Source of the DNA: Microcaldota archaeon
GTDB taxonomy: Archaea; Micrarchaeota; Micrarchaeia; Anstonellales; Bilamarchaeaceae
Direction of reading: 5' to 3'
Assembly: GCA_018812715.1 (NCBI GenBank)
Contig: JAHJCT010000011.1
Location: 178,614-242,613, forward strand
DNA: 64,000 bases
A program made the translations under genes and the position numbers. Every line of letters begins with the position of its first letter. The first letter of the stretch is position 1. Shown here piece after piece: positions 1-7,723 of the stretch. Under the pieces are notes generated by a model. The model was given only the letters and a program-made list of their open reading frames with translations. It did no database searches and was not told the origin of the DNA.

Positions 1-319
1 CTTCATTTTCTAGTAATCTTAATGCATTCCAAATACATGTTCCTAGGTACTCACTAGCTGTTTCCTGGAATGTACTGTTTCCCGTACCAGGATTGTTTAT
101 TGTTAATACGGTATATTCATGCTTAGTGAGTTCAATAGCCTGTTTATAATACTCCCAATACCCCTCACAGGTCCAGCCTGGAATAAGAAGAACTACTTTT
201 CCATTGTTTCTTACCATTGGTTTATCTTTATAATACTCTACCAGTACTCCTTTGGAGGTTTCAAAACTATTTCTTCCATTTTTTCTTTGCATAGGTTGTA
301 CTATTTGTAAATATGCCAT
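1..319 (-). CDS. alpha/beta hydrolase, N-terminal part (runs off left edge)
   Basis: An uninterrupted reading frame starts with ATG at 319 and leaves the window after 106 codons. The segment VVLLIPGWTCEGYWEYY followed by YTVLTINNPGTGNST is the beta-strand, oxyanion-loop and second-strand pattern that opens an alpha/beta hydrolase fold. The nucleophile elbow would lie beyond the edge. A TATA-like TTTATAT lies at about 342-350, some 25 bases upstream, so the mRNA is probably nearly leaderless. Substrate cannot be inferred. The truncation is from the window edge, not a mutation. Confidence 0.7.
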   Translation of the reverse strand, partial: MAYLQIVQPMQRKNGRNSFETSKGVLVEYYKDKPMVRNNGKVVLLIPGWTCEGYWEYYKQAIELTKHEYTVLTINNPGTGNSTFQETASEYLGTCIWNALRLLENE

Positions 320-358
320 AGTTGCATTTTATGTTTAGAAAGGCATATAAAGAGATTT

Positions 359-832
359 TCACTGCTGATCAATACTTAAAATTTTTTCTTTCCATCGTTC
401 CCGGCCTTCTTCTGGAAGTGGGGGTAATCTACAATATTTAAGTATGCCTAAATCCGGGATATCAGTTTTCATTAAAATATTTCTTACAATGGAATTAGGA
501 TCGCCATCTGCTGTAATAAATGCTTTTAACAGTGCCGTTGCAGTTTCTCTATCAAATACATCTGATATCCGACCAGTAATTAATGTTCTAAAGCACCAGG
601 TATCATATAGTGACCAAACCGGATGAATTCCCGTTCTTTGCATCTCTGATTCAACAAAACGTTCAAGTTCTTCTTTTGTTACTTCTCTTTTTGGTATTTC
701 TTTAAGCTTGCCCATTGGCCCTTCAGAACCTTTGCCTCCTCCTGAGATAACTTTTAGTCGAAAGGATGCCGGCCTTTTTGGTAATCGTCTTTCCTGCTTT
801 TTGAGTGATTGATCCATACGTTCGTGCTCCAT
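359..832 (-). CDS. hypothetical protein, 157 aa
   Basis: I do not recognise this family. The N-terminal 50 residues are basic and probably disordered (KKQERRLPKRP, then a SGGGKGSEGP stretch). The rest is a mixed alpha-helical soluble domain with a conserved-looking WSLYDTWCFRTLITGRISDVF segment near residues 74-94 (split across helices). No signal peptide or membrane segment. AT-rich TATA-like sequence at 850-875 lies upstream of the start. A second in-frame ATG is five codons downstream. Confidence 0.6.
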   Translation of the reverse strand: MEHERMDQSLKKQERRLPKRPASFRLKVISGGGKGSEGPMGKLKEIPKREVTKEELERFVESEMQRTGIHPVWSLYDTWCFRTLITGRISDVFDRETATALLKAFITADGDPNSIVRNILMKTDIPDLGILKYCRLPPLPEEGRERWKEKILSIDQQ

Positions 833-951
833 GCCGTGCTTTATATTTTATTATTTCAAAATATTTATAAATTTACTTATTTATCCACATTTTATAACTT
901 AACTCATACTTTGAGGAGCATTAATAATTATTATGTTGAACAAGGATTTCT

Positions 952-2307
952 ATGCGCTATCTCTTATTAATTTTAGGATTTTTGCTGATTATTGGGTGTA
1001 CTCAAACAGAGACTACTGAAAATGAAACCATTGAACAAGTTCAAGAAAATGAGACAATTGTTCCGGGAGACACTGTCATCTACCACCCCACTTCCTTACC
1101 AACCGAATTAGTTCAACCAGAAGATCTAACTTATTTAGGTGCATTCCGTCTTCCTGGCCCGTCAGGAGGTTCGAATTGGGAGTATAGCGGATATGCAGCA
1201 ACATATTATCCCGATGGAGATCCAAGCGGAACTGATGATTATCCTGGATCTCTTTTTGCTATTGGCCATGACCACCACCAACAAATTTCAGAAATTAGTA
1301 TACCAGCTCCAATAATTTCTGACAATATCGAAGATTTGAATACTGCCACTACTCTCCAGCCATTTACTGATGTTACTGGTGGAATGTATGGTTACTTAGA
1401 AATCCCCAGGGCGGGCCTTGAGTATTTACCTGCTCAAGGTTCTCAGACAACCGGTAAATTATATTTCGCATGGGGACAGCATTTTGAATTTGAAGCTGTT
1501 CCAACACACGGATGGTGTGAGACTGATCTATCTAATCCTCAAATAGCTGGCCCATGGTATTTAGATGGTTACAGCAATTATGCTACAAATGATTATCTTT
1601 TTGAAATTCCAGCTGATTGGGCCGGAGTAAATACGCCTGGCCAAAGACTTGCAACCGGGAGATTTAGAGATGGGCTTTGGTCCGGAAGGGGCCCAGCATT
1701 ATTTGCATATGGGCCATGGAATGATGGCAATCCTCCTTTGCCAAATAGCACTATTGAATCGCTAACCACATTGTTACTTTATGGAACGCAACTTCCTGGT
1801 GTCGCAGAACTAGAAACTGATACTTCTATGGCAATGAATGGTTTCAGTGAAGCTGATGAATGGTCTGGAGGGGCATGGTTGACATCAGATAACAAATCGG
1901 CAGTTATATTTGTCGGTACTAAAGGATTAGGAAATACTTGGTATGGATATTCCAATGGTGTAACATATCCAACAAGTGGTGATCCAAATGAGGTATACCC
2001 GGATGTACCTGATTGGCCTCATAATGAACGGGGTTGGTGGTCAGAAGATATCGAGGCACAAATTATTTTCTTTGACCCTGCTGATCTTGCTGCTGTTGCA
2101 AATGGAGAAAAAGAAAGATACGAGCCACAACCTTATGCTATATTGAACATTGATGATTATTTTTTTGATCCTGGATTTGATTACGAAAAAGGGAAACGCT
2201 ATCTTGTTGGAGCGGCTGCATTTGATCGGGCAAATAGTTTCTTGTATGTTTTCGAGAGATTAGCTGATGAAGATAAGAGTGTGATTCATGTCTGGAAAGT
2301 TGAATGA
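952..2307 (+). CDS. secreted lipoprotein of unknown function, 451 aa
   Basis: The N-terminus has a basic start, a hydrophobic stretch and a lipobox (LLIIGC, Cys16), so this is probably a lipid-anchored surface protein. After an acidic Thr/Glu-rich linker (residues 17-50) comes a large domain rich in Gly, Trp, Tyr and Asp with repeated strand-turn motifs (LTYLGAFRLPG, GSLFAIGHDHHQQ, KLYFAWGQHFEFE, SAVIFVGTKGLGN). That composition suggests a beta-propeller or similar beta fold, as an inference only. AAGGA lies five bases before the ATG. It converges on the next lipoprotein gene with no gap. Confidence 0.75.
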   Translation: MRYLLLILGFLLIIGCTQTETTENETIEQVQENETIVPGDTVIYHPTSLPTELVQPEDLTYLGAFRLPGPSGGSNWEYSGYAATYYPDGDPSGTDDYPGSLFAIGHDHHQQISEISIPAPIISDNIEDLNTATTLQPFTDVTGGMYGYLEIPRAGLEYLPAQGSQTTGKLYFAWGQHFEFEAVPTHGWCETDLSNPQIAGPWYLDGYSNYATNDYLFEIPADWAGVNTPGQRLATGRFRDGLWSGRGPALFAYGPWNDGNPPLPNSTIESLTTLLLYGTQLPGVAELETDTSMAMNGFSEADEWSGGAWLTSDNKSAVIFVGTKGLGNTWYGYSNGVTYPTSGDPNEVYPDVPDWPHNERGWWSEDIEAQIIFFDPADLAAVANGEKERYEPQPYAILNIDDYFFDPGFDYEKGKRYLVGAAAFDRANSFLYVFERLADEDKSVIHVWKVE

Positions 2308-2622
2308 TTAATCTTCATATAAGCAACATTTTTGTTCAACATCGCAAGCCAACTGAGATATACTGAATGAGGCAGGACATTCTGATGCACAATACCCCCC
2401 ATTCTTTTCACAAGCATTAGATCCACAGTCTTCAGGACAACTTAAGACAAGATCATGATCTGGGCAAGGAACAAATACTGCTCCCGGTGGACATGGTGGG
2501 CACAAGCCTCTGCTTATGTACACATTTTCTTCATCAGTACAAGTGCCATCTCCGCAACTATTCTGAGGAGGAGTTATACATCCCATCAGAATCAAAGAAA
2601 CCAATAAACAATATTTAATCAT
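2308..2622 (-). CDS. cysteine-rich lipoprotein, 104 aa
   Basis: A short signal peptide ends in the lipobox LILMGC (Cys15). The mature part holds about 14 cysteines, including CGDGTCTDEEN and CPEDCG, the acidic Cys-rich motif common in surface proteins of small-genome archaea. A disulfide- or Ca-stabilised extracytoplasmic module is likely. It abuts the end of the preceding convergent lipoprotein gene. No enzymatic signature is visible. Confidence 0.7.
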   Translation of the reverse strand: MIKYCLLVSLILMGCITPPQNSCGDGTCTDEENVYISRGLCPPCPPGAVFVPCPDHDLVLSCPEDCGSNACEKNGGYCASECPASFSISQLACDVEQKCCLYED

Positions 2623-2663
2623 GTTTTATTGCATGCCCCAATTCTTTTAAAGTATTCTTCCGT

Positions 2664-3008
2664 ATGTTTTTCATGATCCCCGACATTGCCATTTCTTATC
2701 TTGATTGGATTTCTGACATCATAGCAGCTTTTGGTATCATCTTGATTACTTATGCTGCTTTTCTCACAATCTACAGAATGATTCGAATAGAAGTTCTGCA
2801 TGAAAAGCGTTTTCATCATTATGAAAATACCAAACGAGTTCTTATCCAAAAGATCATTCTGTCACTTGACTTTTTCGTTGCTGCCGACTTGATAAAATTG
2901 GCCATAGTTTCAAATCTCAATGAGATAGTAACAATAGCAGTTATTGTTGCCATAAGAACTGTCTTGAGCTGGTCTCTGAGCCGTGAAGTGCATCTACACA
3001 AAGAATAA
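2664..3008 (+). CDS. DUF1622 family membrane protein
   Basis: About 114 residues with three hydrophobic segments. The pattern LSLDFFVAADLIKLAI followed by AIRTVLSWSLSREV is the family signature of DUF1622 small integral membrane proteins. A second in-frame ATG at 2673 may be the true start, since a TATA-like TTTTAAAG lies about 26 bases before it. The last 68 bases overlap the 3' end of the convergent dihydrouridine synthase gene. Function is unknown. Confidence 0.65.
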   Translation: MFFMIPDIAISYLDWISDIIAAFGIILITYAAFLTIYRMIRIEVLHEKRFHHYENTKRVLIQKIILSLDFFVAADLIKLAIVSNLNEIVTIAVIVAIRTVLSWSLSREVHLHKE

Positions 3009-3852
3009 GCTCTTCTATTGTTTTTGCTTTCATTATCCTATTTCTACTAGCTGCAGCATTCTTGCTCCCTCTCAAAAAATTAATGGCCTTTATCTTTACA
3101 TCATGAACTTCTGCCTTTCCGAGATATTCATTACAAAGTGAGATATATTCTTCAAGAAGAACCCTTGCCCGTGCTTTTGAATTTATAAAAACCATTGGAT
3201 TTGACATAGCAGCACGGCATATCATAAAAGAATCACAATAACCCTGCTTTATCATCTCTTCTCCGTGTTGCGCATTCATTATATCCCCATTGCCAACAAT
3301 CGGTATGCTTAATGCTTTTTTCAATGCTTTAATGGCTTCCCAATCTGCATTTCCACTATATCCTTGTTTAGCAGTTCTTCCGTGAATAATTAAAAAATCA
3401 ACATCTACATTCTCAAGTTTTTTACAAAGTGAAAGCGTCTCTGCAAAATTTGGTTTCATCCTTATCTTAACAGAAACTGGCTTATCTATATTCTTTTTCA
3501 TCTCCAATGCTGATTCAACAATTTTTTCTGGAAATTCCAGCATAGCACTTCCGCCGCCATACCCCATCGTTCTGCTGGAAGGGCAGCCACAATTAATGTT
3601 GTACCAACTTACAAATGGCACCAGAGCATCTATTATCTTACACGCCTTTCCTATCTCTCTCGGATTATTATTTACGAGTTGTATGCCAAGGTTTTTTTCT
3701 TTTGGATTAGCATCTAATGCTATTTTACTTGATACCACTCGCGTTGCATTTATTAGAGGGATGCAAGTTGCTTCTGCTCCGTATTTCTGACATAACAGGC
3801 GAAATGGCAGATTGGAATAATCATTAATAGGAGAAAGAAAACTTCTATACAT
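2941..3852 (-). CDS. dus: tRNA-dihydrouridine synthase
   Basis: An FMN-dependent enzyme that reduces uridines to dihydrouridine in tRNA. Visible hallmarks are the N-terminal LSPINDYSNLPFRLLCQKYG, the catalytic-cysteine segment NINCGCPS near residue 90, VSVKIRMKPN, IIHGRTAKQGYSG, the phosphate-binding IPIVGNGDI and the C-terminal MICRAAMSNP. The length of 303 aa fits the family. A long non-coding segment with apparent RNA structure lies upstream (3888-4118) and may be its leader. Confidence 0.9.
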   Translation of the reverse strand: MYRSFLSPINDYSNLPFRLLCQKYGAEATCIPLINATRVVSSKIALDANPKEKNLGIQLVNNNPREIGKACKIIDALVPFVSWYNINCGCPSSRTMGYGGGSAMLEFPEKIVESALEMKKNIDKPVSVKIRMKPNFAETLSLCKKLENVDVDFLIIHGRTAKQGYSGNADWEAIKALKKALSIPIVGNGDIMNAQHGEEMIKQGYCDSFMICRAAMSNPMVFINSKARARVLLEEYISLCNEYLGKAEVHDVKIKAINFLRGSKNAAASRNRIMKAKTIEELILCVDALHGSETSSRQFLWQQ

Positions 3853-3887
3853 TAAAGAGTGTTATTGATACAAAGAAACAAAAATCA

Positions 3888-4118
3888 CATGGGCAAATGC
3901 TTGGAAAAAGACGGAGTTGCAGTATACCACTTAAATCTTTGATATCCGCTGTTTTTTACAGAAGGCCCTATTGAGAGTATCTCCACATTTAAGGAGCTAT
4001 CTCTTTTTGCCCACATGTTTTAAGCACCCTTGCAAGCTCCCCCATAACTCCGCTAACGCGAGTAACCATCCTCACTGTCTCCTCCTCCCTCATCTTAAAC
4101 CACCCATCTTACTTTAGC
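3888..4118 (-). other. non-coding region; candidate structured RNA or long leader of dus
   Basis: This gap between dus and the Na/phosphate symporter holds no convincing gene. On the minus strand a TATA-like box (about 4124-4138) would start a transcript near 4110. GGGCAAA (about 4012-4006) can pair with TTTGCCC (about 3897-3891). Inside lie a hairpin (GAGATAGCTCC with GGAGATACTCTC), a small CTGT/ACAG hairpin and a CGGA/TCCG helix, giving a closed multibranch shape. The stretch is more GC-rich than nearby intergenic DNA. It does not match RNase P, SRP or 5S RNA landmarks that I know. A 34-codon ORF (3989-4093) is probably incidental. Confidence 0.35.
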
Positions 4119-4229
4119 CATGTGTTATATTTATATGTTTTCTAAAATATGCTGTTGTTTTAGAACAGTTGTTTATAACCTTTCCTGTAATTTGAAACAT
4201 TGAAGCGTATTTTTTCTATAAAAAACCAC

Positions 4230-4249
4230 TTTTCCAAATTCTTGGAAAA
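4230..4249. promoter_or_regulatory. palindromic operator candidate before the Na/phosphate symporter
   Basis: Perfect 8-bp inverted arms TTTTCCAA and TTGGAAAA are separated by ATTC. The site abuts the TATA-like TTTAAATTA at 4251-4259, which is itself about 22 bases before the ATG at 4276. Its place at the TFB-recognition side of the promoter suits a repressor or activator site. Confidence 0.45.
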
Positions 4250-4275
4250 CTTTAAATTAGCAGACTGGTGAGTGA

Positions 4276-5880
4276 ATGGTGATGGTAAGCCTAGACATTG
4301 CTTTTGCTATTGTTCCCGGTTTAATCCTCTTTCTTTATGGTATAGATAATTTTAGTAAAGAAATCGAGAGGATTGCTGGAGAAAAATTCCGCACTTTACT
4401 CACTAAAGTAACAAAAACAAGGGTTGGTGGTGCATTTCTTGGTGCTTTGGTTACTGCCACTATCCAATCCAGTACTGCGACTACTGTTATCGTTGTAGGG
4501 TTGGTCGGTGCAGGAGTCATTCCATTTATCCAGAGTATTAGTATTATCATAGGAGCGAATGTAGGTACAACAATCACAGGGCAGCTTGTTGCTCTGAAAC
4601 TCACCGCATTTGCACCATTCTTTATTTTACTTGGGTTTCTTCTCAGTATCTTTGGAAGAAAATACAAATTTCTCGGAAAACCGCTCTTTTATTTCGGTCT
4701 GGTTTTTTTTGGTCTCACTCTAATTTCCCAGGCCATTGAACCTATCAAGGATGACCCCTCAATTGTCGAAATCTTCTCCCAACTTTCGAATATCTTTCTA
4801 GCTATATTGGCAGGATTTCTATTCACTGTAGTCATGCAATCCAGTTCTGTAACTACTGGTATTGTTGTTCTTTTGGTTGGTGGCGGGCTCCTTACACTTG
4901 AACAGGGCATTCCACTTATAATGGGTGCAAATATAGGGACCACATCTACCTCTCTTTTTGCTGCATGGAATATGGATCTTTTTGCAAGAAGAGCTGCAAT
5001 GGCCCACTTTCTCTTTAATGTTGGAGGGGTAATCATTTTCCTTCCACTATTGCCCCTTTTTTCTGATGTTGTTGTTAATTTTGGCGGTTCAGCTGCACAA
5101 CAAATGGCCAATGCACACACACTATTCAATGTGATTATTGCCGTAATCTTTCTCATTGTTTTAAGGCCATTTACCAATCTGGTGGAGAAACTTGTTCCAG
5201 GTACAGAACGAGAAATAGTATTCAAAACCAAATACCTTAACGCTCATTTGCCAAAATCAAACCAAAAGGCATTTTCTCTGATTGAAAAAGAGCTTCAGCA
5301 TTCCCTCGATGTAACCTTGGAGATGTTCAAACATTCGATGCTCATGCTCAAAGATGGTAATGGTAAGCTTTTGCGAAAAGTATCGAAATTAGAATCGTTC
5401 AATGATTTTCTTGACGATAAAATAAGTGGGGCATTGATAGAAATGTCCCCAAGAGAGTTAAATAAAAAAGAGGCAGAAAAAACTCTTTTGTTGGTAAGAA
5501 TTTCTAATGCTACTGAACAATTAGGTGATACTGCAAAAAATCTTGCATTTCTTGGAGAAACAATGAAAGAATCAACCCTTCATTTTTCTCATAACTCTCT
5601 TGTTGATTTGGAAAAAGTTTATGATCAATTTGAAAAAAATCTATCATTAATCTCCAAATACACCCCAGTTATCACAGATAAGGAGCGCGAACAGCTCAGA
5701 AAAAATGATGTTGTCTTACGGGAACTTATAACTGCCCAATACAAAGATCACATGAAAATGTTATGTTCTAAAGAAACATATGCCGGCACTAGTTTTGTGG
5801 ATGCACTTTCTCTTATTGAATCTGCAAATGCCAAAATAAGGGAAATAAGGAAACTTTCAGAGGAATATGCCCGACTTTGA
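4276..5880 (+). CDS. Na+/phosphate cotransporter (NptA/YjbB family) with C-terminal PhoU-like domain
   Basis: A membrane transporter of the Na/Pi cotransporter family. It has the two inverted-repeat signatures QSSTATT (residues 64-70) and QSSSVTTG (188-195), each followed by a GAN[VI]GTT motif (about 93-99 and 218-223), within roughly eight hydrophobic segments up to residue 320. Residues 330-534 are soluble and helical and look like the PhoU-like domain often fused to this family. The palindrome at 4230-4249 suggests regulated expression. A start at the second Met (4282) is also possible. Confidence 0.88.
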   Translation: MVMVSLDIAFAIVPGLILFLYGIDNFSKEIERIAGEKFRTLLTKVTKTRVGGAFLGALVTATIQSSTATTVIVVGLVGAGVIPFIQSISIIIGANVGTTITGQLVALKLTAFAPFFILLGFLLSIFGRKYKFLGKPLFYFGLVFFGLTLISQAIEPIKDDPSIVEIFSQLSNIFLAILAGFLFTVVMQSSSVTTGIVVLLVGGGLLTLEQGIPLIMGANIGTTSTSLFAAWNMDLFARRAAMAHFLFNVGGVIIFLPLLPLFSDVVVNFGGSAAQQMANAHTLFNVIIAVIFLIVLRPFTNLVEKLVPGTEREIVFKTKYLNAHLPKSNQKAFSLIEKELQHSLDVTLEMFKHSMLMLKDGNGKLLRKVSKLESFNDFLDDKISGALIEMSPRELNKKEAEKTLLLVRISNATEQLGDTAKNLAFLGETMKESTLHFSHNSLVDLEKVYDQFEKNLSLISKYTPVITDKEREQLRKNDVVLRELITAQYKDHMKMLCSKETYAGTSFVDALSLIESANAKIREIRKLSEEYARL

Positions 5881-5956
5881 CAAACAGCAAACATTTAAAT
5901 CTTTTAACATGCCTCTAAATCTTGCAACTTTTCTAGGAAATGAGAGGTGAAGTAAC

Positions 5957-6286
5957 ATGGAAGAACCAAAAACAATAGAAGAACCACGAATGGAAGAAAA
6001 ACCACCAGAACGACGAAGGGACGACAATACAGTATACATTGGTAAAAAAGGAACCATGGGCTATGTTTTAGCTGTAGTTACACAGTTTAACAATGGTGCT
6101 GAAGTGGTTGTTGTTAAAGCAAGGGGAAAACTAATATCAAGAGCTGTAGATGTTGTTGAGATCGTAAGACATAGATTTCTACCAAATACAAAAGTACAAG
6201 ATATCGCAATATCGACTGAGGAACTTACATCTGAAGATGGTTCCAAGAACAAAGTGTCCTCTATAGAGGTTAAGATAGCAAAATAA
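5957..6286 (+). CDS. albA: Alba DNA/RNA-binding chromatin protein
   Basis: The Alba domain starts near residue 24: NTVYIGKKGTMGYVLAVVTQ, then a KARGKLISRAVDVVEIVR helix and ISTEELTSEDG before the last strand. Archaeal Alba coats double-stranded DNA and also binds RNA as a dimer. The acidic Glu/Pro-rich N-terminal extension of about 22 residues is longer than usual. A strong Shine-Dalgarno GAGGTGA lies at 5944-5950, and a TATA-like ATTTAAATC near 5893. Confidence 0.92.
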   Translation: MEEPKTIEEPRMEEKPPERRRDDNTVYIGKKGTMGYVLAVVTQFNNGAEVVVVKARGKLISRAVDVVEIVRHRFLPNTKVQDIAISTEELTSEDGSKNKVSSIEVKIAK

Positions 6287-6297
6287 ACGGTGTTATA

Positions 6298-6918
6298 TTG
6301 AGAGGAGTCCTTGATAAGAAAGGTGCGTTCCTTGCACTTTTTTTTGGTGCAACACTTTTTTTCTTCGGGGGCTTTAATTATCTTTTTCTTATGCTTATTT
6401 TCTTTTTTCTTGCAATAATCATCACTAAGTATGAATATGAACTAAAGCGCAATTTAGGTCTTTATGAACATGAGCGAGGCTGGGAGAACGTGTTATCAAA
6501 CGGGCTTCTTCCATCTATTTTAGCTGTTCTTTCTCCAATAACTGGCCCAATTCCATTTATTGCTTCTATGGCTGCCATAACAGCCGATAAATTTGGCTCT
6601 GAAATTGGAGTATTAGAAGCAGATGATCCAATCTCATTATTTGATCTTAAGAATGTTAAACCTGGTACAAGCGGAGCAATGAGTAAAATTGGAACTATTG
6701 GGTCTTTGGCAGGGGCAACTTTGATAGGCATCTGTGCGATATATGTTTTTGGTATAACTCCAATCCAAGCCCTCCTAATTGGCTTTACAGGTCTTGCCGG
6801 TTCCATTATTGATAGTATTTTTGGTGTTTTTGAGGAGCGCGGCATTGGAACAAAAGGAACTACTAATTTCATCTGTTCTTTAACCGGAGCACTTATAGGA
6901 TACTTTTTAATAGCATAA
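6298..6918 (+). CDS. DUF92 family membrane protein (phytyl/prenyl-phosphate kinase-like)
   Basis: Seven or so hydrophobic segments and the family motifs ADKFGSEIGVL, GTSGAMSKIGTIGSLAGA and GSIIDSIFGVFEERGIGTKG identify the DUF92/VTE6 group. The plant and cyanobacterial members phosphorylate phytyl phosphate with CTP. An archaeal role in prenol-phosphate recycling is inference. The only good start is TTG at 6298, 11 bases after the alba stop, with GGTG upstream. It lies beside other lipid-carrier and glycan genes. Confidence 0.75.
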   Translation: MRGVLDKKGAFLALFFGATLFFFGGFNYLFLMLIFFFLAIIITKYEYELKRNLGLYEHERGWENVLSNGLLPSILAVLSPITGPIPFIASMAAITADKFGSEIGVLEADDPISLFDLKNVKPGTSGAMSKIGTIGSLAGATLIGICAIYVFGITPIQALLIGFTGLAGSIIDSIFGVFEERGIGTKGTTNFICSLTGALIGYFLIA

Positions 6919-6932
6919 ATGTCATAAGCAAA

Positions 6933-7012
6933 GAGGGTTTTCAAATATCCAAGGTAAAATATAAATCGGGATCGAAAACCCCAAGAAGAAATACTGAGAG
7001 GGTTTTCAAATG
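6933..7012 (+). promoter_or_regulatory. bistable leader element, copy A (before sugar nucleotidyltransferase)
   Basis: Two direct copies of GAGGGTTTTCAAAT start at 6933 and 6998 (65 bases apart); the second ends in the ATG at 7010. Between them, GGGATCGAAAACCCC (6968-6982) carries GAAAACCC, which can pair over 8 bp with GGGTTTTC of either copy. Pairing with the second copy would hide the ribosome-binding site; pairing with the first would free it. GGG/CCC within the middle segment can also form a small hairpin. Two more copies occur at 19851-19928 and 23397-23475. Confidence 0.6.
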
Positions 7013-7723
7013 AAAGCATTTATTTTAGCTGGTGGAGAAGGCACTAGATTAAGACCTTACACATATGCAACTCCAAAACCAATGCTTCCAATCGGAGGGA
7101 AGCCGATATTGCAATATGTTATAGAAAACATAAAAAGAGCGGGCATCAAAGATTATCTACTTACGGTTGGTTATCTTCACGAACAGATAACAAACTATTT
7201 TGGTAATGGTTCCAAATTCGATGTTCGTATTGAATATGCTATTGAAAATGAGAAGATGAATACTGCAGGTTCTGTGCTCCCACACGCCGACAAGGTCAAT
7301 AGCACATTCATTGTAGCTATGGGGGACCACATTACTAATATTGACATTAAGAAAATGATCGAACACCACAAAAAAACTGGTGCTATTGCCACCATTGCAT
7401 TGTTACAACATCAGATCCCTATCCAATTTGGTATGGCTGAAGTGGAAAATGGTCTTGTAACTGGTTTCAAAGAAAAACCCATCTTAAATCATCTTTACAA
7501 CGTTGCAATTTATGTTTTTGAACCAGAAATTTTCAAATATATCAAATCAAAAGAAGATTTTGCCAAGGATGTTTTTCCTAGAATGCTTAAAAAAGGAGAA
7601 AAAATAAGTGCATTTATCTTCGACGATGTTTGGTTTGATATAGGACAAGTAAGTGAATACGAGCGTTTAAATGAAGAATTTGAAACTTCTAAACTTCTGA
7701 AAGATCTAGGCTCTAAGAAATAA
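7010..7723 (+). CDS. sugar-phosphate nucleotidyltransferase
   Basis: Transfers a nucleotidyl group from an NTP to a sugar 1-phosphate. The signature LAGGEGTRLRPYTYATPKPM (residues 6-25) binds the NTP; MGDHIT near residue 104 supplies the metal-binding Asp, and FKEKP near 155 contacts the sugar. The protein has only the catalytic Rossmann-like domain (237 aa), without the C-terminal left-handed beta-helix. The exact sugar (glucose, mannose or other) is not decidable. Its ribosome-binding site is inside the leader element. It converges on the Alg7-like gene with an 18-base overlap. Confidence 0.85.
   Translation: MKAFILAGGEGTRLRPYTYATPKPMLPIGGKPILQYVIENIKRAGIKDYLLTVGYLHEQITNYFGNGSKFDVRIEYAIENEKMNTAGSVLPHADKVNSTFIVAMGDHITNIDIKKMIEHHKKTGAIATIALLQHQIPIQFGMAEVENGLVTGFKEKPILNHLYNVAIYVFEPEIFKYIKSKEDFAKDVFPRMLKKGEKISAFIFDDVWFDIGQVSEYERLNEEFETSKLLKDLGSKK

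Noticed and set aside
119-310. A 63-codon plus-strand ORF at the left edge
   Set aside because: It is antisense to the minus-strand alpha/beta hydrolase frame, which has clear fold motifs and a promoter.
3989-4093. A 34-codon minus-strand ORF in the non-coding stretch
   Set aside because: No Shine-Dalgarno, no recognised domain, and it lies within the region that can fold as RNA; retained only as part of that region's description.
3888-4118. RNase P RNA or SRP RNA in the non-coding gap
   Set aside because: The conserved P4 segments of RNase P RNA and the helix 8 motifs of SRP RNA were not found on either strand.
6462-7019. A 185-codon ORF on the minus strand
   Set aside because: Antisense to the DUF92 and nucleotidyltransferase genes, which have clear family motifs; the antisense frame is an artefact.
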